From Acidobacteriaceae bacterium (GTDB lineage: Bacteria > Acidobacteriota > Terriglobia > Terriglobales > Acidobacteriaceae), in assembly GCA_003165095.1 (NCBI GenBank), contig PLSH01000119.1:3637-13792 (forward strand): DNA of 10,156 nt, given 5' to 3'. The notes below the pieces were generated by a model. The model was not told where the DNA came from, searched no databases, and was given only the letters and a program-made list of their open reading frames with translations. A program made the position numbers and the translations under genes. Positions 1 to 5,967 of this stretch are shown here, piece by piece (within the stretch, counting starts at the first letter, position 1; each line of letters starts with the position of its first letter).

Positions 1-38
1 TGTGCCCCGTTCATCGCGGCACTATGCGATGAGCGGGT
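1..38. repeat. Hairpin repeat, left copy
   Basis: Bases 6-17 and 26-37 form a 12-bp stem with one G-U type mismatch around an 8-base loop. Nearly the same sequence recurs at 10118-10156, at the other end of the window. It lies 39 bases past the stop codon of the minus-strand SnoaL-like gene. It could fold in the 3' end of that transcript, but it lacks the T-tract of a classical intrinsic terminator on that strand. It is probably one copy of a dispersed extragenic palindromic family. The window edge hides whatever lies to the left. Confidence 0.65.
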
Positions 39-76
39 CTTCGCACAAGGCCGCAACGGCGAAAAACCCAAACCCC

Positions 77-637
77 TCAATGTCCCGGCAGCTTGCAGCA
101 ATCTCCGGCCGCGGCCGCATCGTTGGCCCCCGCGTCCAGCGCCACCTTCCAGCTCCCGTCCGGCTCCCTCCGCCAGATGGTGATAAACCGCCCGCTGGTC
201 AGCACCGGATTCCCGTTCGCGTCCTTGCTCCGGCCCTCGTAGTGGCTCCAGGTATACCCGATGTCTCCCGACGGCCCCATCACCGCCTCAGTCGGAGTCC
301 ACGTCAACTGGTAATCCTTCGCCAGCCAGTTGGCGGTTTTCGCAATCGCCACTTTGCCCACCAGCGGAGCGGCGCCATTGCCCAGCAGCACTCCATCCTC
401 GGCAAACCACGAAACAAATCCCGCCCCGCCACGCTCCGCCACATCCTTCGCAAATTTCGCTTCCAGGCTGAACAGCAGCACCTTGCCCGGCTTGACCGTC
501 GTATCGGTCAGCGGATTGGGCGTCGCCTGGTCCGTGTTGCCCGCCGGAAACGTCAACTGTCCCCACCCCGCAACCGAACCCGCGCCCGCCATTCCCGCAA
601 CCAGCATAAAGCCGCAAACAATCTTCCTCATTCCCAT
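77..637 (-). CDS. Exported SnoaL/DUF4440-like (NTF2-fold) protein
   Basis: The predicted protein has 186 aa. The N-terminus (MGMRKIVCGF, then a hydrophobic Gly/Ala-rich run to about residue 25) looks like a Sec signal peptide, so export is likely. Residues about 53-170 resemble the NTF2-like DUF4440/SnoaL fold. They contain an initial helix (LEAKFAKDVAERG), the FVSWFAEDGVLLGNG segment, the VGKVAIAK turn, and a C-terminal sheet with YTWSHYEG, GRFITIWRREPDGSWKVALD. Family members range from small-molecule isomerases to non-catalytic binding proteins, so no substrate can be assigned. The reading frame continues upstream to 733, but I chose ATG 637 because it starts directly at the signal peptide and has a GGGAGG/GGGGAA purine stretch upstream. 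An alternative ATG is at 631. A Cys-Cys pair (residues 180-181) near the C-terminus is unexplained. The gene is divergent from the Lgt-like operon and looks monocistronic. Confidence 0.85.
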   Translation of the reverse strand: MGMRKIVCGFMLVAGMAGAGSVAGWGQLTFPAGNTDQATPNPLTDTTVKPGKVLLFSLEAKFAKDVAERGGAGFVSWFAEDGVLLGNGAAPLVGKVAIAKTANWLAKDYQLTWTPTEAVMGPSGDIGYTWSHYEGRSKDANGNPVLTSGRFITIWRREPDGSWKVALDAGANDAAAAGDCCKLPGH

Positions 638-743
638 CGCGTTCCCCGCCCTCCCAAAATCAAAAGGCCTACGCGCCCATCCTACAACGCTCGGTTGCCG
701 GCTGCGGCGGAACCCTGTCACGCGTTCCCTCATACCAGGCCGC

Positions 744-755
744 TATACTTCCACC
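744..755 (+). promoter_or_regulatory. Putative -10 box for a leaderless transcript
   Basis: TATACT (744-749) is a near-consensus -10 hexamer. Its last base is exactly 7 bases before the A of ATG 756, the usual distance to the transcription start. No Shine-Dalgarno sequence lies between the box and the ATG. Together this suggests a leaderless mRNA for the Lgt-like gene and the run behind it. No convincing -35 box was found at 16-18 bases upstream. This is inference from spacing only. Confidence 0.45.
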
Positions 756-1499
756 ATGATTCCCATCGGTTCTCATCCAGCGTGGCATCCGGTGTTTGAG
801 ACCCTGGCTTACGCGGCGGGATATGCGGTCTTTCGCCGGCTTCGCGCCCGCCACGGCGACGTGGTCGAAGAGCCGCAGCGCTGGACCGTGCTGGCCGCCG
901 CAGCGGTCGGAGCTTTGCTGGGATGCCGCTTGCTCGGCCTCGCCGAACAATGGCCCACCGTCATCCAGGCCTGGCACGCCGGCAGAATGTGGGCCCTGAT
1001 GTTCTCACCCGGTGGCAAGACCATTGTCGGCGGCCTGCTCGGCGGATGGCTGGGCGTCGAGATTGCCAAGAAACTGAGCGGGATCAAGCGCCGCACCGGA
1101 GATCTGTTCGCGCTGCCGCTCTGCGTCGGCATTGCCGTGGGACGCGTCGGATGCCTGCTGGCCGGCCTCGCCGACGATACCTATGGCAAGCCGTCGAGCC
1201 TGCCCTGGGCGGTGAATCTCGGCGACGGCATCGGGCGTCATCCCGTGCAGGTCTACGAGATACTATTCCTGATTCTGCTCGGATTCGTTGTAAGCACAAA
1301 AGCAAAACTCCCTGAGGGAGCGCGGTTCAGACTCTTTCTGGGAAGCTATCTCGCCTGGAGAGTGGCGATCGACTTCCTTAAACCCCAGCCATTGGTTGCC
1401 GGAATGAATTTGATTCAATGGGCCTGCCTGGCCGGGATCGTTGTTCTGGTCGTGGACGGGGTGCGAATGAGAGAGGAGCTTCATGAGCGGGCGTACTAA
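756..1499 (+). CDS. Divergent Lgt-like integral membrane protein
   Basis: The 247-aa protein has about seven hydrophobic segments (roughly residues 13-26, 43-62, 86-103, 117-138, 163-180, 193-208, 218-236), as in prolipoprotein diacylglyceryl transferase (Lgt). True Lgt moves diacylglyceryl from phosphatidylglycerol onto the lipobox cysteine of prolipoproteins in the inner membrane. Recognisable blocks are GGLLGG (92-97), GRVGCLLAG (129-137) matching the Lgt GRIGNFxNG signature with the Arg kept, and RHPVQVYE (161-168) matching RHPSQLYE. Differences are notable. The His of the canonical HGG block is Val here (IVGG), the Asn of GRIGN is replaced, and the Arg-containing EFFR-type motif near the C-terminus reads DFLKP. 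It is therefore an Lgt-superfamily member that may use another acceptor. The frame is open upstream to 330, but that part reads as antisense to the neighbouring gene. ATG 756 gives a natural N-terminus. It is the first gene of the run ending with the Tes-like enzyme. Confidence 0.8.
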   Translation: MIPIGSHPAWHPVFETLAYAAGYAVFRRLRARHGDVVEEPQRWTVLAAAAVGALLGCRLLGLAEQWPTVIQAWHAGRMWALMFSPGGKTIVGGLLGGWLGVEIAKKLSGIKRRTGDLFALPLCVGIAVGRVGCLLAGLADDTYGKPSSLPWAVNLGDGIGRHPVQVYEILFLILLGFVVSTKAKLPEGARFRLFLGSYLAWRVAIDFLKPQPLVAGMNLIQWACLAGIVVLVVDGVRMREELHERAY

Positions 1500-1794
1500 A
1501 GGCTTTCCATTTGCCAAGATCGTTTGGGTGCTCGCATTGGCCTTCATCGCGGGGGTTGGCCTGTGCGGGTTGGACTTCTTCCTCGCTAACAAGGGCATCG
1601 GCAAAAGCACCGAGGAACTTGGCGTCGGCCCCCTCGATAACATTTCGCTCATCGTCATGCTTCTTTCCCTGGTTGGCCTCGTGATCGCGTTGCTTGCGTG
1701 GGCGGTGAACGGAATCATCCGAGCCTTCCGGCGCGGGGACAACGGCGCGCAAAAGCTGTTAGACAAGAAGGATGAGAAGGACAAGTTGAGTTAA
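1483..1794 (+). CDS. Small two-helix membrane protein (hypothetical)
   Basis: The predicted protein has 103 aa and no family I recognise. There are two clear transmembrane segments, about residues 12-33 (KIVWVLALAFIAGVGLCGLD) and 53-79 (NISLIVMLLSLVGLVIALLA). A short loop with KGIGKSTEELG separates them. The C-terminal tail is highly charged and Lys/Asp-rich (KLLDKKDEKDKLS) and probably cytoplasmic. The start is supported by a strong ribosome binding site, GAGAGGAG at 1471-1478, five bases before ATG 1483. The gene overlaps the end of the Lgt-like gene by 17 bases, which suggests translational coupling. The next gene starts 27 bases after its stop. Position in the run suggests an accessory or assembly role with the membrane-lipid enzymes, but this is only context. 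Confidence 0.75.
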   Translation: MSGRTKGFPFAKIVWVLALAFIAGVGLCGLDFFLANKGIGKSTEELGVGPLDNISLIVMLLSLVGLVIALLAWAVNGIIRAFRRGDNGAQKLLDKKDEKDKLS

Positions 1795-1821
1795 GCTGCT
1801 TGTGGCGCGGACAGGGTTCCG

Positions 1822-2037
1822 ATGACGACTCCGGGATGGTGGAAGCGACAGAGCGGTTATGCCAGGACGGTTGTGGTGCTGGCCGTCTTGCTGGTCTTGC
1901 AATTCAGCTTGTGCGCCGTTTTGCCTTCCAATGGGGGGTTCGGGGGAAGCGCGATCCAGACAATCCTTGTTCTTGTCACGCTTGCGTTATTGATTGTGGT
2001 TTTTGTGGCACGGTTGCTTAAAGCCCTGTTCCTGTAA
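1822..2037 (+). CDS. Second small two-helix membrane protein (hypothetical)
   Basis: The predicted protein has 71 aa, with no recognised family. A short N-terminal tail carrying WWKR is followed by two transmembrane segments, about residues 15-34 (ARTVVVLAVLLVLQFSLCAV) and 44-66 (AIQTILVLVTLALLIVVFVA). A Gly/Asn-rich turn (PSNGGFGG) lies between them. Its topology is like the preceding 103-aa protein, though it is shorter and lacks the charged tail. The upstream ribosome site is weak (GGACAGGG, ending about five bases before the ATG). An overlapping ORF in another frame (1800-2021) reads as Cys-rich nonsense and was not chosen. It lies 27 bases after the previous gene and 26 bases before the radical SAM gene, so all four are probably co-transcribed. 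Confidence 0.65.
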   Translation: MTTPGWWKRQSGYARTVVVLAVLLVLQFSLCAVLPSNGGFGGSAIQTILVLVTLALLIVVFVARLLKALFL

Positions 2038-2063
2038 CCAGAGGATGAACACGTGAGGTTCCA

Positions 2064-3503
2064 ATGACTGACAAACTTCGCCCCTATCTGTTCTATGACG
2101 TGGCCATCTCCATCTGCTCCACCTGTTACCGCCGGGTCGACGCGAAAATCGTCTTCGAGAACGACAAAGTCTGGATGCTGAAACGGTGTCCACAGCACGG
2201 TCACGAGCGTGTGCTGGTGGCCGACGACGTTGACTACTACCGCCGCTCGCGAGAGGTGTTCATCAAGACTCCCGAGCAGCCCATGGTCTACAACACCCCG
2301 GTCAAATGGGGATGTCCCTATGACTGCGGCCTCTGCCCGGATCACGAGCAGCACAGTTGCCTGACGCTGGTGGAGATTTGCGATGCGTGCAATCTCACCT
2401 GCCCCATTTGCTATGCCGGAAGCGGCCAGCACCGGACCGAATACCGCACCCTGGAACAGATTGAGGCCATGCTCGACTGCGTCGTCCGCAACGAGAAGCA
2501 GCCGGACGTGGTCCAGATCTCCGGCGGAGAGCCCACGCTGCATCCGGATTTCTTTCGCGTGCTCGAAATGTGCAAGGAGCGGCCCATCCGGCACCTCATG
2601 GTCAACACCAACGGCATCAGGATTGCCCAGGACGAGGAGTTTGCCAGGCGTCTGGCGGGATTCATGCCCCAGTTTGAGGTGTACCTGCAATTCGACTCCC
2701 TCGAGCGCGATCCATTGATGCAGTTGCGAGGCGCGGATCTGAGAGGAATTCGCGAAAAGGCGCTGGAGCGCTTGAACAGGCTCGGCGTTTCTACCACCCT
2801 GGTTGTAACGGTCGAGCGCGGCGTAAACGACGGCGAGTTGGGCGCGATTGTGGACTTCGCGCTCACCCAGCCGGTCGTCCGCGGAGTTACCTTCCAGCCC
2901 GTGCAGCAGGCGGGCCGCATGATGGGGTTTGAGAGCGCGCAGCACCGGCTCACGCTGACCGAGGTCAGGCGGCGCATCCTGGAGCAGACAAATGTGTTCC
3001 GGCCGGAGGATTTGATTCCTGTGCCTTGTCACCCGGATGCGTTGGCCATGGCCTACGCCCTGAAGATGGGCGGCAAAACTGTTCCGCTCACCGGTATGGT
3101 GCCTCCGGAGGTGCTGATCGACGGCGCGAAAAATACCATCGTGTATGAGCAGGAGGCGGGCCTGCGCGATCACCTGTTCAAACTGTTTGCCACCAATCTT
3201 TCCCCCAGTTCCCAGGCTTCCACCCTGCGCGAACTATTGTGCTGCCTGCCCAGGGTGCTCATGCCCAAAGAGCTGGGATACAAAAACCTGTTCCGCGTCC
3301 TGATCGTGCAATTCATTGATGCCCAGGCCTTCGATGTGCGCAGCGTCAAAAAGAGTTGCATTCACATCGCCCATCCCGACGGAAAACGGCTCATCCCCTT
3401 CGATACCTTCAATATGTTCTATCGCGGGGAGTTGGAAACCACGCGGCTGGCAGGGCTGCGCCAGGCGATAGCCGCGCCCCTTGAGGCCCTGGCGCAGGAC
3501 TGA
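2064..3503 (+). CDS. Radical SAM protein, tetraether lipid synthase (Tes/MJ0619)-like
   Basis: The 479-aa protein has the radical SAM motif CNLTCPIC (C109, C113, C116), which binds the [4Fe-4S] cluster that cleaves S-adenosylmethionine, followed by the SAM-contact motif SGGEPTLHPD (153-162). The N-terminal Cys pattern matches the Tes family: CSTC (C18, C21) plus RCPQHG (C42) suits a rubredoxin-like or extra metal site. GCPYDCGLCPDH (C84, C88, C91) with C99 and C106 gives ligands for auxiliary clusters. Further cysteines include C322 and C432. Archaeal Tes joins lipid tails by carbon-carbon bonds to make tetraethers. Bacterial homologues have been linked to membrane-spanning lipids, and Acidobacteria make iso-diabolic acid and branched tetraethers. 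A role in tail coupling is the best guess, but another lipid or sp3-carbon substrate is possible. The start is supported by a TGAGG site (about 2054-2058), five bases before the ATG. It is the last gene of the run. No clear terminator follows. Confidence 0.85.
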   Translation: MTDKLRPYLFYDVAISICSTCYRRVDAKIVFENDKVWMLKRCPQHGHERVLVADDVDYYRRSREVFIKTPEQPMVYNTPVKWGCPYDCGLCPDHEQHSCLTLVEICDACNLTCPICYAGSGQHRTEYRTLEQIEAMLDCVVRNEKQPDVVQISGGEPTLHPDFFRVLEMCKERPIRHLMVNTNGIRIAQDEEFARRLAGFMPQFEVYLQFDSLERDPLMQLRGADLRGIREKALERLNRLGVSTTLVVTVERGVNDGELGAIVDFALTQPVVRGVTFQPVQQAGRMMGFESAQHRLTLTEVRRRILEQTNVFRPEDLIPVPCHPDALAMAYALKMGGKTVPLTGMVPPEVLIDGAKNTIVYEQEAGLRDHLFKLFATNLSPSSQASTLRELLCCLPRVLMPKELGYKNLFRVLIVQFIDAQAFDVRSVKKSCIHIAHPDGKRLIPFDTFNMFYRGELETTRLAGLRQAIAAPLEALAQD

Positions 3504-3619
3504 TTCTCCAAACGGTCGGTCGCGCACCCGGCAGCCCCATCCGCCGCCCGCATTTCGCCCGATACGCCCCGATTTGCGCGCCTGCCCCCCACCCCGCAAT
3601 TCCCGCATCCGTCTAACCC

Positions 3620-3722
3620 GCATTTCTCACAGGCGGCGAAAAATCGTAGCGCCGGCCTCCTGGCCCCCAGAGACTTCGCCAGACACTGAATTCTCGGTTC
3701 CCGAGAAGACTGTGACAGATGC
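3620..3722. repeat. Dispersed palindromic element, copy A (short form)
   Basis: This stretch aligns along its whole length with 9910-10036. The only indel is a 24-base block, missing here, that lies between GCGCCGG and CCTCCTGGCCCCC. Both copies begin with CATTTCTCACAGG and share GTAGCGCCGG, AGACTTCGCCAGAC and CTGAATTCT. An internal perfect hairpin is present here (TTCTCGG 3691-3697 with CCGAGAA 3701-3707). The terminal inverted repeat is decayed here: TTTCTCACAG at the left against CTGTGACAGA at 3710-3719. No coding capacity was seen. It is likely a REP- or MITE-like non-autonomous element. Confidence 0.8.
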
Positions 3723-3758
3723 CGACTAATCCCCCGCAGCCCCGAATCCGTCGAGCGG

Positions 3759-3764
3759 TATACT
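3759..3764 (+). promoter_or_regulatory. Putative -10 box of the DXS-like gene
   Basis: TATACT lies in the stretch GCGGTATACTATAGG. It would start a transcript near 3771 with a leader of about 100 bases. No good -35 match is seen at the expected spacing. The same hexamer precedes the Lgt-like gene. Confidence 0.4.
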
Positions 3765-3856
3765 ATAGGTTGGTTTTACCAAGGCTGAACAACCCTCGCT
3801 GCGAGAGGACTTTTTCGCAGCAAAGGGCTTTTTCCCTGATTACTCGGCATTTTTTC

Positions 3857-3866
3857 GGGGGAAGGA
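3857..3866 (+). promoter_or_regulatory. Ribosome binding site of the DXS-like gene
   Basis: The purine run GGGGGAAGGA ends five bases before ATG 3872 and fixes this start. Confidence 0.7.
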
Positions 3867-3871
3867 TCTAA

Positions 3872-5761
3872 ATGGGAACACTGCTTGAGTCGATTCATTC
3901 TCCCGCCGACCTCAAACATCTGAATTACGCGCAGATGGCCACCCTCGCCGAAGAGATTCGCGAGTTCCTCATCCAAACCCTCTCCCGCACCGGCGGCCAT
4001 CTCGGACCCAACCTTGGCGTCGTCGAACTCACCCTCGCCCTCCACGCCGTCTTTACCACTCCCGAAGACAAAATCCTGTTCGACGTCAGCCACCAGTCCT
4101 ACATCCACAAAATTCTTACCGGACGCTTCGATCGCTTTGCCACCATCCGCCAGCCCGGCGGCCTCAACGGCTTCATGCTCCGCACTGAAAGCGTGCACGA
4201 CTGCTACGGCGCGGGACACGCCGGCACCGCGCTCTCCGCCGCCCTCGGCATGGCCGTGGCCCGCGACCTGGCCGGCGGCACCGAGAACGTAGTCGCCGTT
4301 GCCGGAGACGCCGCCTTCACCAACGGCATCTCCTTCGAGGCCATGAACAACATCGCCGAACAGACCAAACGCATGATCGTTGTCCTCAACGACAACGAAT
4401 GGTCCATCGACCGCAACGTCGGCGCAGTCGCCCGCTACTTCCACCGCATCGTCACCAACGAGCACTACCAGCATCTCCACCAGAAGGCCACCCGCCTCAT
4501 CGAGCGCGTCGCCGGCAAGACCGCCGTTAAAGTCGTCCGCCGCGCCGAGGAGGCTGCAAAGAGCATGCTCTGGCCCTCCATCCTCTTCGAGGAGTTCGGA
4601 CTCGAGTACTTCGGCCCCATCGACGGCCACAATATTCCCTTGCTCATCGAGACCTTCAAGTTCCTCAGATCCGTCGACCACCCCGTCCTGCTCCACGTGC
4701 TCACCCAGAAAGGCCGCGGCTTCCAGCCCGCCCTCGACGGCCAGAAAAAATTCCACGGCCTCGGCCCCTACGATCCTGAAACCGGCGACACCGCCGCCGC
4801 CGGCCTGCCCACCTACGCTGAGGTCTTCGCCAATACTCTCACCAGTCTGGCAGACAAAGACCAGCGCATCGTCGCCATCACCGCCGCCATGCCCAACGGC
4901 ACCGGCCTCGATCTCTTCCGTCCTCACCACCCCACCCGCTACTTTGACGTCGGCATCGCCGAGGAACACGCCGTCGTCTTTGCCGCCGGCATGGCCACCC
5001 GCGGCTTCCGCCCCGTCTGCGCCATCTACTCCACCTTCCTGCAGCGCGCCTTCGACCCCATCGTCCACGACGTCTGCCTGCAACAACTGCCCGTCGTCTT
5101 CTGCATCGACCGCGCCGGCCTCTCCGGCGACGACGGCCCCACCCACCACGGCCTCTTCGACATCGGCTACCTGCGCTCCATCCCCGGCATCGTCCTCATG
5201 TCGCCCAAAGACGAAGATGAACTGGCCGACATGATGAAAACCGCCTTCGAGATTCCCGGTCCCTGCGCCATTCGCTATCCGCGCGGCGTCGTCGCCGGCG
5301 TCGCCCGCAAGCCCGAGCCCCAGGTCCTCCCCATCGGCAAGGCCGAGCTGATCCAGGACGGCTCCGACGTCGCAATCCTCGGCCTCGGCCCCATGTTCGC
5401 GCTCGCCGCCCAGCTCGCCGCCGCCCTCAAGCGCGAGGGCCACTCCGCCGCTCTAATCAATCCCCGCTTCGTCAAGCCTCTCGACCGCGAGATACTCGCC
5501 CGCTACGCCTCCCGCGTCGCCGCCTTCGTCACTTTTGAAGATCACGCGATGATGGGCGGTTTCGGCACCGCCGTCGTTGAAGCCCTCGAGGAAATGGGCT
5601 GCTCCGTTCCCGTCGTCCGCATCGGCTGGCCCGATCGATTCATCGAGCACGGCAAAGTCGACCAGCTCCGCGCCCGCTACGGCCTCACCGCCGAAGCAGC
5701 CCTGGCGCAACTCCTCCCCCTGCTAACCCGCCGCCGCCGTCCCACATTAGTAGCCAGCTAA
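3872..5761 (+). CDS. dxs: 1-deoxy-D-xylulose-5-phosphate synthase-like thiamine enzyme
   Basis: The 629-aa protein has the usual DXS length and order. DXS condenses pyruvate and glyceraldehyde 3-phosphate into DXP, the entry step of the MEP isoprenoid pathway and a source for thiamine and pyridoxal, in the cytoplasm. The N-terminal thiamine-diphosphate domain shows GGHLGPNLGVVELT (41-54), DVSHQSYIHKILTGR (71-85), GAGHAGTALSAALGMAVA (113-130), and the Mg/ThDP stretch GDAAFTNG (145-152) to NDNEWS (173-178). The pyrimidine-binding domain has FDVGIAEEHAV with the catalytic Glu (about E364), YSTFLQRAFD, and DRAGLSGDDGPTHHG (413-427). A C-terminal transketolase domain follows. GDAA instead of GDGA, and GHAGTA instead of GHSSTS, mark a divergent subgroup that could be a second DXS paralogue. 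A long antisense ORF opposite it is a composition artefact. It appears monocistronic with its own promoter. Confidence 0.87.
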   Translation: MGTLLESIHSPADLKHLNYAQMATLAEEIREFLIQTLSRTGGHLGPNLGVVELTLALHAVFTTPEDKILFDVSHQSYIHKILTGRFDRFATIRQPGGLNGFMLRTESVHDCYGAGHAGTALSAALGMAVARDLAGGTENVVAVAGDAAFTNGISFEAMNNIAEQTKRMIVVLNDNEWSIDRNVGAVARYFHRIVTNEHYQHLHQKATRLIERVAGKTAVKVVRRAEEAAKSMLWPSILFEEFGLEYFGPIDGHNIPLLIETFKFLRSVDHPVLLHVLTQKGRGFQPALDGQKKFHGLGPYDPETGDTAAAGLPTYAEVFANTLTSLADKDQRIVAITAAMPNGTGLDLFRPHHPTRYFDVGIAEEHAVVFAAGMATRGFRPVCAIYSTFLQRAFDPIVHDVCLQQLPVVFCIDRAGLSGDDGPTHHGLFDIGYLRSIPGIVLMSPKDEDELADMMKTAFEIPGPCAIRYPRGVVAGVARKPEPQVLPIGKAELIQDGSDVAILGLGPMFALAAQLAAALKREGHSAALINPRFVKPLDREILARYASRVAAFVTFEDHAMMGGFGTAVVEALEEMGCSVPVVRIGWPDRFIEHGKVDQLRARYGLTAEAALAQLLPLLTRRRRPTLVAS

Positions 5762-5788
5762 CCAACTGACCCTATTCCCAGCTCCCAG

Positions 5789-5850
5789 TTCACTTCTTCA
5801 CTCTTTCACTTTTTCACTTCTTCACTCTTTCACTTCTTCACTTTTTCACT
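5789..5850. repeat. Tandem array of TTCACTNN octamers
   Basis: There are nearly eight head-to-tail copies of TTCACTNN, where the last two bases run TC, CT, TT, TC, CT, TC, TT. This hints at a 24-base higher-order unit with later loss of members. The array is pyrimidine-rich on the plus strand and lies 27 bases after the DXS-like stop codon. Confidence 0.9.
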
Positions 5851-5862
5851 CGTTCCCCTATT

Positions 5863-5932
5863 CCCTGACCCCTGATCCCTGACCCCTGATCCCTGACCCC
5901 TGATCCCTGACCCCTGATCACTGACCACTGTC
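5863..5932. repeat. Tandem array of CCCTGACCCCTGAT
   Basis: There are four perfect 14-base units (5863-5876, 5877-5890, 5891-5904, 5905-5918) and one degenerate unit (5919-5932, CACTGACCACTGTC). Each unit is itself two near copies of a 7-base CCCTGAY word. Perfect identity among units points to recent expansion by slippage. Confidence 0.9.
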
Positions 5933-5967
5933 TTCTGTGCGACAATCCTCAACAGGCCGGCCCGTCT

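Larger units (their letters stand above)
3504..3871. other. Intergenic region between Tes-like and DXS-like genes
   Basis: This 368-base gap holds no convincing gene. Bases 3504-3619 are C-rich and show no structure I can name; a short plus-strand ORF at 3481-3729 runs across the repeat and is not protein-like. Bases 3620-3722 are copy A of a dispersed palindromic element. Bases 3759-3764 are a -10 box, and 3770-3871 would be the 5' leader of the DXS-like gene. That leader contains a short hairpin (3798-3804 pairing with 3815-3821) and a strong ribosome binding site. Confidence 0.7.
5762..5967. other. Spacer dominated by two tandem arrays
   Basis: This 206-base gap holds no gene. It contains an 8-base-unit array (5789-5850) and a 14-base-unit array (5863-5932). 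The remaining 35 bases before the amidohydrolase start include GACAAT (5941-5946), a poor -10 candidate, and no clear ribosome binding site. Confidence 0.75.

Noticed and set aside
330..755. N-terminal extension of the Lgt-like protein to 389 aa
   Set aside because: The extension is antisense to the SnoaL-like gene and not membrane-protein-like. The family alignment begins near ATG 756.
2..799. 265-aa plus-strand open frame over the left edge
   Set aside because: It is Arg/Pro/His-rich and antisense to the SnoaL-like gene, and runs across its promoter region and the hairpin repeat.
1857..3173. 438-aa open frame on the minus strand opposite the radical SAM gene
   Set aside because: It has no recognisable motif and is antisense to a gene with clear Fe-S and SAM motifs. 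It also spans the boundary with the small membrane protein gene.
3691..3707. Hairpin as an intrinsic terminator for the Tes module
   Set aside because: The stem is perfect but only 7 bp, no T-tract follows it, and it is part of the dispersed element.
3776..5443. 555-aa open frame on the minus strand opposite the DXS-like gene
   Set aside because: It is Gly/Glu/Asp/Val-rich, low in complexity and exactly antisense to a gene with conserved motifs. It is explained by C-rich third codon positions.
5789..5932. Tandem arrays as a CRISPR array
   Set aside because: The units are 8 and 14 bases with no unique spacers between them, and no cas genes are nearby.
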